Shown: piece after piece, positions 1 through 6,370 of the stretch
How positions within the stretch are numbered: the stretch's first letter is position 1
Layout of the letters: the number at the start of each line of letters is the position of its first letter
From: Verrucomicrobiota bacterium
GTDB taxonomy: Bacteria; Verrucomicrobiota; Verrucomicrobiia; Limisphaerales; UBA11320
DNA length: 6,370 nucleotides
Assembly: GCA_016871475.1 (NCBI GenBank)
Contig: VHDG01000240.1
Span: 1-6,370 of the forward strand
Direction: 5' to 3'
The notes under the pieces: model-generated
Database searches by the model: none
Told to the model about the DNA's origin: nothing
What the model saw: only the letters and a program-made list of their open reading frames with translations
Translations under genes and position numbers: made by a program

Positions 1-1006
1 CGCCGTTGGCCTGGACATCCAGGCTTCCGCTGAAGAAGCCGAAGGTGTGATTGCTGGCGATGACGGTGGCTCGGCCGAACACGGGTTGGAAGGGGATGAC
101 TTGAGCGCCCCCTCCCGTGGTGATCACGGGTCGTCCGATCGCGCTGATGCGATAGATGTCATTGCTGATGGAAAACAACAGCGGCGTGAGCGCGCGTTTC
201 CCGCCACCGGGGCCGTCTTGGGACGGGTCGTTGTCAAAGAACTCGAACGTTGTCACGAAGCCGGAGGCCGAGAAGGGTTTGCCGTAGATGTAAAGCTGAC
301 CGGAAGTCGTGTCTTCATTGGTTCGATTCAGCAACGAATCTCCCAGGTTGACGAAATTCGTGGGCGACCGATCGAAGCCAATGCCGTTGACACCGCTTGG
401 CCAATCCTGGTCGTTGAAGTCCGTCCCATGCCACCCTGGAGACAGGGCCTCGGGCTGTTTCGGCACAAACGTTCGCGCCGGATGATCGAGCGTGACTAAC
501 GAAAAGGATCGCCTTGTCATCGCCAAACCGTAGGACCGGTTCTCCTCCTGTGGCGGGTACGCCGGCGCGAAGTGATGCGCCACGGTTGCGCCGTCTGGCT
601 CGATGAGTCCCAGGTAGCCGCCTCCGGCAGAGAGGCGAAAGTTTGTGTGGAGCTCTGCGCCCGGGACGCGTCGATTTTTGCCGGAAGCGAAGATTACCAG
701 GAACGCTTTCGGACTAAGGTTCGTGCTCGGGAAACTCCATCGATCCCTCACTCTGGCGTCGTCCGTCAAGCGCCATCCCCCCAGGCTGACGTTCGATGAC
801 GAGGGATTGTAGATTTCGATCCAGTCCGAGGCTTGGCCATCGGCGTCGAGATAACTGCCAGAATTCGCCGCCTGGAACTCGGTGATGCGGAGTTGCGCCA
901 GAGCATCGGGGCAGAGCTGAAAGATGACCGCCAGCACGACGGGCATTCGAAGGGATCTGAAGAGGCGGGTCGCGAGCTGGGAAAAAAGAGCGAAGGCTGG
1001 ACTCAT
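1..1006 (-). CDS. Exported lamin-tail-domain protein, 3' end beyond the window
   Basis: The minus strand is open from the spacer to base 1, so the C-terminus is missing. From the ATG at 1006 the product begins with a likely Sec signal of about 37 residues: arginines in the n-region, a hydrophobic stretch PVVLAVIFQL, and an ALA-Q cleavage site. A lamin tail domain (an immunoglobulin-like fold) follows at once, with LRITEFQAAN, the DWIEIYNPSS core, LGGWRLTDD, WSFP and LVIFASGKNR. After a linker (YPPQEENRSYGL), a second beta-rich region starts near GWHGTDFNDQDWPSGVNGIGFD. This order resembles large surface or secreted proteins of Verrucomicrobiota. Bacterial lamin-tail domains are thought to mediate binding or anchoring; no catalytic motif is visible. 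An in-frame ATG at 1093 would add 29 residues and push the signal 66 residues in, so I prefer 1006. Neither start has a clear ribosome binding site. Existence is sure; the exact role is unknown. Confidence 0.85.
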   Translation of the reverse strand, partial: MSPAFALFSQLATRLFRSLRMPVVLAVIFQLCPDALAQLRITEFQAANSGSYLDADGQASDWIEIYNPSSSNVSLGGWRLTDDARVRDRWSFPSTNLSPKAFLVIFASGKNRRVPGAELHTNFRLSAGGGYLGLIEPDGATVAHHFAPAYPPQEENRSYGLAMTRRSFSLVTLDHPARTFVPKQPEALSPGWHGTDFNDQDWPSGVNGIGFDRSPTNFVNLGDSLLNRTNEDTTSGQLYIYGKPFSASGFVTTFEFFDNDPSQDGPGGGKRALTPLLFSISNDIYRISAIGRPVITTGGGAQVIPFQPVFGRATVIASNHTFGFFSGSLDVQANG

Positions 1007-1082
1007 AAAACCGTTGATGAGCGCCAAAGAATCTCGCTCTGTTGCTGCGGAACCGAAAGCGGCCAAGTGCGGTCCAAGCAAT

Positions 1083-1111
1083 TCTTTACTCATAGGAAAT
1101 TGCTTTTTCAA
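1083..1111 (-). promoter_or_regulatory. Weak sigma-70-like promoter candidate for the lamin-tail gene
   Basis: Read on the minus strand, TTGAAA (1111-1106) is followed after 17 bases by TAAAGA (1088-1083). The -35 box matches well and the spacing is ideal, but the -10 box is poor. If it works, transcription would start downstream of the ATG at 1093, which would agree with translation from 1006. This is inference from consensus only. Confidence 0.18.
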
Positions 1112-1216
1112 AACGATGCGATCATGCCGGTCCGGAGAATTTAGGGCAACAAGAAAGCTCCTCTGAACCGGGTGTGGAGCGCATCTCACATCCTCCCGGT
1201 GCGACCTCCCTTCGTG

Positions 1217-1244
1217 ATCGTAATCGTAATCGTAATCGTAATCG
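1217..1244. repeat. Hexanucleotide tandem repeat, unit ATCGTA, about 4.7 copies
   Basis: Four perfect copies of ATCGTA (1217-1240) are followed by a partial ATCG. The preceding CGTG looks like a decayed further unit. Read in different frames it gives alternating dipeptides (RN, IT, RL), which explains the odd small open frames here. It is noncoding, and it may vary in copy number by slipped-strand replication. Confidence 0.9.
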
Positions 1245-1305
1245 GCTGCTCGTCCTTGTTGGCCCGGATTTCGTCCCGACACAGAAGATCCGTAGAAGAG
1301 TGACA

Positions 1306-1387
1306 ACCACGGAAAACATTGACCACACGGAAATAAGACCGGTCTGGTTGTTTCCTCTTTTTCCGTGTGGTCAGTGTGGTCCGTGGT
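1306..1387. repeat. Imperfect 28-bp inverted repeat with a palindromic loop
   Basis: Bases 1306-1333 pair with 1360-1387. The inner 13 bp (gaccacacggaaa at 1321-1333 against tttccgtgtggtc at 1360-1372) match perfectly, the outer 8 bp (accacgga against tccgtggt) also match, and the middle has one G-T pair and two mismatches. The 26-base loop carries the 10-bp palindrome AGACCGGTCT at 1336-1345. Each arm itself contains near-repeats of a CCACGGAAA-like unit. The size and symmetry suggest a dispersed noncoding element of the REP or miniature inverted-repeat type. No target-site duplication is visible. It lies between divergent genes, so it is unlikely to be a terminator. Confidence 0.75.
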
Positions 1388-1431
1388 CCATCGCTGTTTT
1401 CAGAGCAATAGTCGCATAGGTCACTGCACGG

Positions 1432-1452
1432 GTGCCGGCAGGATGCCGGCAC
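1432..1452. repeat. REP-like hairpin, 9-bp stem and 3-base loop
   Basis: GTGCCGGCA and TGCCGGCAC form a perfect GC-rich stem around GGA. A G-T and a G-C pair can extend the stem by two. No T-tract follows on either strand, and no gene ends nearby, so a terminator reading is poor. Short GC-rich palindromes of this form are typical of repetitive extragenic palindromes, but only one copy is present in this window. Confidence 0.65.
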
Positions 1453-1828
1453 TCCCAGGGTCGGCTACCCCGAAGTCCTTCTTCCGACGCGCATCCCCTG
1501 CCCCATAAGCCATCGGTTTCACCTTGAACAACCCCCTCCGTTCGACCACGTTCCCACCACGCGTCAAAGCAGATTCCTATGAGTCTCCAGCTTTTTTTCC
1601 ACGCTATTAACCCCAACGCGTGGCCCAGACCAGCGGGCAGACCCGCCAGCGCTCTTCTTGCTGCCGATGCGGCCTGCAGCCCGGGCATGTCGCGAATCAC
1701 CATTGCCAGGCAAGGTTCACGGCCCAACCCCGTTCCCCGAAACCATCCACCCGGCGCAAGACTGCCAGATTAGTAGGACCTCATCGTCCATTTCTCCGAT
1801 GGTGCCACAGCGTTTCGATCCGGTTCCC

Positions 1829-4800
1829 ATGCCCTGCCTCCAAAGAATCTGGTTCTTGCGGAGATTCGAAAACAAGTTCTTGGCAGCCCTGACTCAACGC
1901 CTCGAGCGGTGGCCCGATGGCGTTGTCGGAACCGCAAAGCGATCGACGGGCCCGGACACGTCGAGTGACTTCCATTCCTCAAACCCACGCCAGCTCAGGC
2001 TCGTGTTGCCATGGATTGCCGCGGCGTTTCTTCAGATCCTGCCCAACGGCCTTGCAGCCGAGTCAGGCTCCCTGCCCCAACTTGCGCCCCTGCTTCAGAA
2101 GAACTGCTTCGAGTGCCATGACGCCACGGTGAGCGAGGGTGGGGTTAACCTCGAGCGGACGACCGCGGCATCCGATGTGGCGCGCGACTTCATGATCTGG
2201 AATCGGGCTGCGCGCATGGTCCAGGAGGGGAAAATGCCGCCTGCAAAACGCGAACCTTTGTCATCGAGCGAGCGGGCCCAGATCGTCGATGCCGTTCGCA
2301 CGACCCTGGATGCCCACCTCGCGAAACATGCCGGCGACCCTGGCCCTGTCGCGCTCCGGCGGCTGACCAGCGCGGAGTACGATTTCGCCATCGAGGATCT
2401 CACCGGGCTTTCGTTGTCGCTGGGCAGAACTTTCGTAAATGATGCCGTCGGTGGGGAAGGGTTCTCAAACGTTGGTGATGTGCAATTCATGGAGGACTCG
2501 GGACTCGAACGGTATCTGGAGGCGGCCAAGACGGTTGCCGACCATGCGGTGATCGGAAGCGGTCCAATCCGGTTCTATACCGATCGCGGTTTGACTGGTT
2601 TGGAGCTCTCGGCGATGGACCGCATTCAGAGAATTTATCGGAGCAACGGATTTCGCACGACTGCAGGCGAAGGCGCGGAACCATACGGGCTCGCTCATTA
2701 CCAGAACGCTTTCTATGCCGCGTGGCGATACTTGCATCGGACGGCCCTGGGGATTGGAGAAGCCGACTTGGGGCGTCTTGCTCGGGACCTTCATGTGCCA
2801 GGCCCGTTTGTGGAACATATCTGGAAAGTGTTCAATCAACCCAACCCGCCGTTCCCGATGACTCGATTCATCGACGCCTGGCGGGCTCTCCCAGCTCCGG
2901 GTTCGGCTGAATTCCAAGGGGATGACCAGGTGCGGTCAGGCTGCCGGCAGATCTCCGAGGAACTCGATGCCTGGCAGACCGCTCTGGCCAGGCACATTGG
3001 AATCAACGAGGAAGCTCCGGTCATGACCGCAGACTTCATCCGCATCACGAATCGCGCCTCGGTGCGCCTGCAGTGGACGCTGAGTTCGTCGAACGCGCCC
3101 GCCATGGTCCGTCTTCAGCTCGATTCCGTCCTTGGAGATTCCCACGGCCAGACGTTCGTCATCATTCGGGAACTTCTCGGCCTTTTGACACCCGAGACGA
3201 CGAACCAATTTGCCTTCGGGCGTCACCCTCAGGGCGAGACCGTTCCCCCAACGAGTTTGGTGATCCACGGGACGGACCCGATCGTGCTGAGGTTCAAAGT
3301 TCCTCCAGGAGCGACGAACCTGTCCGTGCAACTCAACCTGGAGCTGGATTCGCGACAGAGCGAGGATCGGATTATTCGATGCCGTGCAACCATCGACAAC
3401 GCCACGAGGCCCATCACGCGCCTGGCGCTTCTCGCACCAGACAAGAGCCCATTGCTCGACACAATCGCAGGTCAACTCGTGGCGTTCGCCGCTGCCCTGC
3501 CGCAGGTGTCGCATCGCGAACCGGCGCCTTCCGACCGCGATCCGATTCCGGCGCCCTACGACAACAAGTACGAATCGCCCGACCGAAATTATTTTCACTA
3601 CAAAGTAAAGTACCACCGGGACGATCGCTTCTTGGCCGAGCTAATTCTCGACGCTCAGGAGCGGCACGATCTGGATGTGGCGTGGGCCGATCTGCTGGGT
3701 GCATTCGATTATCACGATCTGAAACTCCGGTTTTTGAAGGGCAAGGTTGGCGGATCAAACGACGTTGGAACAACCTCCGAGCTAACGCCGGAGCAGATTG
3801 CGCAGTTTCCCGAGTCCGTGCGATCCAACGTCGCTGCACTCGTCGCGGACCGCAAAGCGGTCATGGAAGCGCATCGTGCCGCGGAACCGCGCCACATCGA
3901 GGATGTCCTGGCACTGGCCCAACGCGCCTGGCGCCGGCCGATCGAGGCTGAGGAATCGGCCCGACTGCGCCGGTTCTATACCGACTTGCGGTCACCGTCC
4001 GGGAATGCGCTGAACCACGTGGCGGCGGTGCGCGCGCTGATCGCCCGAGTTCTTACGGCGCCGGCGTTTCTCTATCGATTGGAGCCGCCGTCACGGAGCG
4101 ACGAGGCCGGGCCTGAGAGGATTGCTTTAACGGACGAGGCGCTGAGCAGTCGTCTGAGCTTTTTTCTCTGGGCATCGATTCCTGACGACGAACTGCGTCG
4201 TGCAGCCCGGGCTGGCGAATTGCGTGAGGTGGCCGGATTGGTGGGGCAAGCGCAGCGTATGTTGCGGGATCCCAAAGCACGGCGCCTGGCGACCGAATTC
4301 TTCGGCCAGTGGTTCGGATTCTATGGTTTCGAACGGCATGACGGCGTTGATCGGACCCGTTTTCCTGAGTTCACCGATGCCCTGCGCCGCTCGCTCTACG
4401 ATGAAGCGGTGGCATTTTTTGGGCATATCATCGAGGGAAATGGACCGGTGGACGATATCCTGTTCACCCAGGATGTCTTCCTGAACGATGAACTCGCCAG
4501 GCACTACGCACTGAGAACTCCCAACCCGCTCGGCTCCGAGATTGTTCGTGTCCGGAGAGAAGATGCCCCCACTCGAGGCGGATTGTTGGGGCTGGGGGCG
4601 ATCCTCACGGTCACTTCACCTCCACTCCGGACGAGTCCTGTGAAGCGGGGTGATTGGGTGCTGCGCCAGATTCTGGGCACACCACCGCCGCCACCTCCGG
4701 CCAATGCCGGTTCCATCGCGGACGATGACGTCGCCGCCGACGGACTTTCTGTGCGCGAGCGGCTGGCACGGCACAGTCGTCAAGCGTCGTGCGCTCACTG

Positions 4801-5182
4801 TCATTCGCGTTTCGATCCGTTGGGCTTTGCACTCGAACATTTTGACCCGATCGGACGCTGGCGCGACGCCTACCGCGATGGGCACGAAATTGAAGCATCT
4901 GGAACATTGCAGGACGGCACGACGATCCGGGGGCTCTCGGGTTTGGAGGACTATTTGCGCCAGCAGCGGCCATTGTTTCACCGGACACTGAGCGCCAAGT
5001 TGCTCGGCTACGCCTTGGGACGGAACGAACTGCTTTCCGATCGTCCATTGATCGATGCACTCGTCGAGGATTGCGCGTCAGGGGGTGGATTCGCCCAACT
5101 GGCCTTGCGTCTTGTCAGCAGCCCCCAATTCCGATATCAACGCGTCGCTCCCATAGCGGATCCCAACAGAATCAGACCATAA
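1829..5182 (+). CDS. Planctomycete cytochrome C / DUF1592-family exported protein
   Basis: Residues count from the ATG at 1829 (1117 aa). A hydrophobic export signal lies at about 54-77 (RLVLPWIAAAFLQILPNGLAA, cleaved before ESGS). Next come a PSCyt1-type cytochrome segment, 84-163, with CFECH at 93-97 and GKMPP (Met136, possible haem ligand); DUF1587, 174-240 (LRRLTSAEYDFAIEDLTG); a middle region of about 340 aa, helical then beta-rich; an FDYHD segment near 626; DUF1595, 689-751; DUF1592, 765-895 (LSSRLSFFLWASIPDDEL, FFGQWFG); DUF1588, 907-1013, with a second CxxCH, CAHCH at 988-992; and DUF1585, 1020-1103. PPPPPP at 952-957 is usual for the family. A haem-binding role outside the cytoplasm is likely; the reaction is unknown. 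The start is uncertain: the frame is open back to a TTG at 1658, ATGs lie at 1667, 1799 and 1829, and a GTG at 2003 would give a 19-residue signal. None has a ribosome binding site, and the first 50 or so residues called here may be spacer. Confidence 0.93.
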   Translation: MPCLQRIWFLRRFENKFLAALTQRLERWPDGVVGTAKRSTGPDTSSDFHSSNPRQLRLVLPWIAAAFLQILPNGLAAESGSLPQLAPLLQKNCFECHDATVSEGGVNLERTTAASDVARDFMIWNRAARMVQEGKMPPAKREPLSSSERAQIVDAVRTTLDAHLAKHAGDPGPVALRRLTSAEYDFAIEDLTGLSLSLGRTFVNDAVGGEGFSNVGDVQFMEDSGLERYLEAAKTVADHAVIGSGPIRFYTDRGLTGLELSAMDRIQRIYRSNGFRTTAGEGAEPYGLAHYQNAFYAAWRYLHRTALGIGEADLGRLARDLHVPGPFVEHIWKVFNQPNPPFPMTRFIDAWRALPAPGSAEFQGDDQVRSGCRQISEELDAWQTALARHIGINEEAPVMTADFIRITNRASVRLQWTLSSSNAPAMVRLQLDSVLGDSHGQTFVIIRELLGLLTPETTNQFAFGRHPQGETVPPTSLVIHGTDPIVLRFKVPPGATNLSVQLNLELDSRQSEDRIIRCRATIDNATRPITRLALLAPDKSPLLDTIAGQLVAFAAALPQVSHREPAPSDRDPIPAPYDNKYESPDRNYFHYKVKYHRDDRFLAELILDAQERHDLDVAWADLLGAFDYHDLKLRFLKGKVGGSNDVGTTSELTPEQIAQFPESVRSNVAALVADRKAVMEAHRAAEPRHIEDVLALAQRAWRRPIEAEESARLRRFYTDLRSPSGNALNHVAAVRALIARVLTAPAFLYRLEPPSRSDEAGPERIALTDEALSSRLSFFLWASIPDDELRRAARAGELREVAGLVGQAQRMLRDPKARRLATEFFGQWFGFYGFERHDGVDRTRFPEFTDALRRSLYDEAVAFFGHIIEGNGPVDDILFTQDVFLNDELARHYALRTPNPLGSEIVRVRREDAPTRGGLLGLGAILTVTSPPLRTSPVKRGDWVLRQILGTPPPPPPANAGSIADDDVAADGLSVRERLARHSRQASCAHCHSRFDPLGFALEHFDPIGRWRDAYRDGHEIEASGTLQDGTTIRGLSGLEDYLRQQRPLFHRTLSAKLLGYALGRNELLSDRPLIDALVEDCASGGGFAQLALRLVSSPQFRYQRVAPIADPNRIRP
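2003..2059 (+). other. Export signal segment of the DUF1592-family protein
   Basis: This stretch codes for a hydrophobic segment (LPWIAAAFLQILP) that ends in GLAA before ESGS, a good Sec signal and cleavage pattern. The first codon is GTG, so it could also be the true start. Against that, the arginines that would make the positive n-region lie just upstream (PRQLRL), which suggests a start before 2003. Cysteine haem attachment in c-type cytochromes takes place outside the cytoplasm, so export fits the CxxCH motifs downstream. Confidence 0.6.
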
Positions 5183-5201
5183 GAAGAAACGCGATCACGC
5201 C

Positions 5202-6370
5202 ATGCCACCCCAATCTGCATCCTCAGTGAGTCGTCGCCGGTTCCTGCGAAGTGCCGCCGGCGCAACCCTCGCGCTACCATGGCTTGAATCGATTCCGATG
5301 CGGGCGGCTGAGACCGGCAAGAAACTCGCCTCCCAAGTGCCAACGCAACCGCCCGTGCGATTCGCATGTCTCTGCTTCGCGGACGGAGTGGAGCCGAAGC
5401 ATTGGTGGGCCAAGGGCGAGGGCGCGGAAATGCAGTTGGGAGAGGCGCTTCGCCCAATGGAACCTTACCGGAAGGACATGATCTACCTGGGAGGTTTGTT
5501 CAATGAACGAGCACTTGAGCACACGAGTGTCCATTTGGGGCGCTTTCCCAATCTCTTGTCAGGCGCCTGGGTTAGTACCGCGCAACAGGACATTCGCGTG
5601 GGTCAAACCATGGATCAACGGCTCGCCCAGCATCTTGCGGGCAACGTCCCGATCCCCAGCCTGGTTCTGGGGATCGAACCAACCGAACTCCGACTCGAAG
5701 ACGGCCTGACCATGCTCTACGGATCGTGCATCTCATGGAAGTCCGACACTCGGCCGGCCACCAAAGAGATCTACCCGGCACGCGTGTTTGATCTGCTCGT
5801 CGGAGATCGATCGGGCCGGCGGCTGGATCGAAGCATCCTCGATGAGGTGGCCGCCGACGCCCGGTCGGTGCGACGGGAGATCCACTCTGCGGATCGGTCG
5901 AAGCTGGATGATTACCTGGAATCGATTCGGGATATCGAGAAGCGCATCGAACTGGCTGGCCGGGAGCGGCGGATCGAGGGGTGGCAGCCGAGCCTCCGCG
6001 AAGTCGCCATGCAGCGCCCGGACGAGGCCTTGCCGCAAGACGTGCCGACCCACATGCGATTGATGATGGATCTGATCGTTCTGGCCTTTCAGATGGACAA
6101 GACCCGAGTCGCCACGTGTCTGCTGAACAACGATCTATCCGCCATGACCTTCGAATTCCTCGAGGGCGTGCGCGGCGGCTTGCACGTGGATCTGACCCAC
6201 AATGGGAACAAGCCCGAGGTGGAAATCATGCACATGAAGACCAACCAATTTCACGTGCAGCAGTTGGCCTACCTTTGCAGCCGACTCGAAGCGATTGATG
6301 AGGGCGGAACGACCTTGCTGGACAACTCGCTGCTGCTTTGCTGCTCGAACATGTTTGACGGCGATCAACA
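5202..6370 (+). CDS. Tat-exported DUF1552 protein, 3' end beyond the window
   Basis: The frame opens with an ATG 19 bp after the stop of the DUF1592-family gene and is still open at the edge after 389 codons. The family is typically about 430-480 residues, so most of it is present. Residues 10-16, SRRRFLR, followed by SAAGATLALPWLESI, are a twin-arginine signal, so the protein is exported folded. DUF1552 features follow: RFACLCFADGVEPKHWW, the IYLGGLFNERALEHTSVH segment, LLSGAW, GQTMDQRLAQHL, SCISWKSDTRPATKEIYPARVFDLLV, a charged helical stretch KLDDYLESIRDIEKRIEL, DLIVLAFQMDKTRVAT, and CCSNMFDGDQ at the edge. DUF1552 proteins regularly sit just after DUF1592-type genes in Planctomycetota and Verrucomicrobiota and are probably co-transcribed with them. 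Their activity is not established, and I assign none. Only a purine-rich AAGAAG about 15 bases upstream hints at a ribosome site. Confidence 0.93.
   Translation, partial: MPPQSASSVSRRRFLRSAAGATLALPWLESIPMRAAETGKKLASQVPTQPPVRFACLCFADGVEPKHWWAKGEGAEMQLGEALRPMEPYRKDMIYLGGLFNERALEHTSVHLGRFPNLLSGAWVSTAQQDIRVGQTMDQRLAQHLAGNVPIPSLVLGIEPTELRLEDGLTMLYGSCISWKSDTRPATKEIYPARVFDLLVGDRSGRRLDRSILDEVAADARSVRREIHSADRSKLDDYLESIRDIEKRIELAGRERRIEGWQPSLREVAMQRPDEALPQDVPTHMRLMMDLIVLAFQMDKTRVATCLLNNDLSAMTFEFLEGVRGGLHVDLTHNGNKPEVEIMHMKTNQFHVQQLAYLCSRLEAIDEGGTTLLDNSLLLCCSNMFDGDQ

Larger units (their letters stand above)
1007..1828. other. Long divergent spacer without a convincing gene
   Basis: About 820 bp separate the two divergent genes. 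All small frames here lack recognisable domains, and several are built from the repeats they cross, giving artificial dipeptide runs such as RNRN, ITIT or RLRL. The part from about 1190 to 1455 holds a hexanucleotide tandem repeat, a long inverted repeat and a REP-like hairpin, listed separately. The part from about 1456 to 1828 is C-rich on the plus strand and shows nothing I can name. The region must hold the promoters of both flanking genes. Because the genes point away from each other, no terminator is expected here. Confidence 0.7.

Noticed and set aside
47..499. Plus-strand frame of 150 codons
   Set aside because: It is antisense to the lamin-tail gene, whose product shows clear domain motifs. 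It is a shadow in GC-rich DNA.
1217..1244. Repeat tract as a CRISPR array
   Set aside because: The unit is 6 bp with no spacers between copies, so it is a simple tandem repeat.
1432..1452. Hairpin as an intrinsic terminator
   Set aside because: No T-tract follows on either strand, and the flanking genes diverge, so no transcript is expected to end here.
1371..1727. Minus-strand frame of 118 codons in the spacer
   Set aside because: It crosses the REP-like hairpin and part of the inverted repeat, shows no domain or signal, and has no ribosome site. Most likely it is spacer that happens to lack stops.
2011..2013. ATG close to the export signal as the start of the large gene
   Set aside because: It is out of frame with the CxxCH-containing protein.
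2936..3616. Minus-strand frame of 226 codons
   Set aside because: It is antisense to the middle region of the DUF1592-family gene, rich in Arg, Gly and Val, with no recognisable family.
3073..3951. Plus-strand frame of 292 codons inside the DUF1592-family gene
   Set aside because: It overlaps the true frame fully, is extremely rich in Arg, Ser and Gly, and has no domain pattern.

Overview
The window looks like a piece of a GC-rich genome from the Planctomycetota-Verrucomicrobiota group. Two adjacent genes support this: a multi-domain protein with the planctomycete cytochrome C and DUF1587/DUF1595/DUF1592/DUF1588/DUF1585 modules, and a Tat-exported DUF1552 protein. This pair is a hallmark of these phyla. 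The third gene, an exported lamin-tail-domain protein, and the repeat-rich spacer lean towards Verrucomicrobiota, but the phylum choice is inference. Clear Shine-Dalgarno sequences are missing before all three genes, so the starts rest on signal peptides and domain borders.

Layout: (1) About 1-1006, minus strand: the N-terminal part of a secreted lamin-tail-domain protein that runs off the left edge. (2) About 1007-1828: a long spacer between divergent genes. It has no convincing gene but holds three different repetitive structures within about 240 bp: a hexanucleotide tandem repeat, an 82-bp inverted repeat with a palindrome in its loop, and a REP-like 9-bp-stem hairpin. (3) About 1829-5182, plus strand: the large exported haem-binding protein. 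Its frame is open further upstream, so the start is uncertain. (4) 5202-6370, plus strand: a DUF1552 protein with a twin-arginine signal, starting 19 bp after the previous stop and cut off by the right edge.

The two plus-strand genes almost certainly form one transcription unit. The first appears to be Sec-exported with one or two c-type haem sites, and the second is exported folded by Tat, so both should act outside the cytoplasm. The biochemical role of the pair is not established. Carbohydrate or polymer breakdown linked to electron transfer is often suggested for such planctomycete clusters, but nothing here shows it directly. The lamin-tail gene is divergent and may be only a neighbour. 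I found no CRISPR array, tRNA, rRNA, insertion sequence or phage gene. The most unexplained features are the repeat cluster in the spacer and the undefined function of the exported gene pair.
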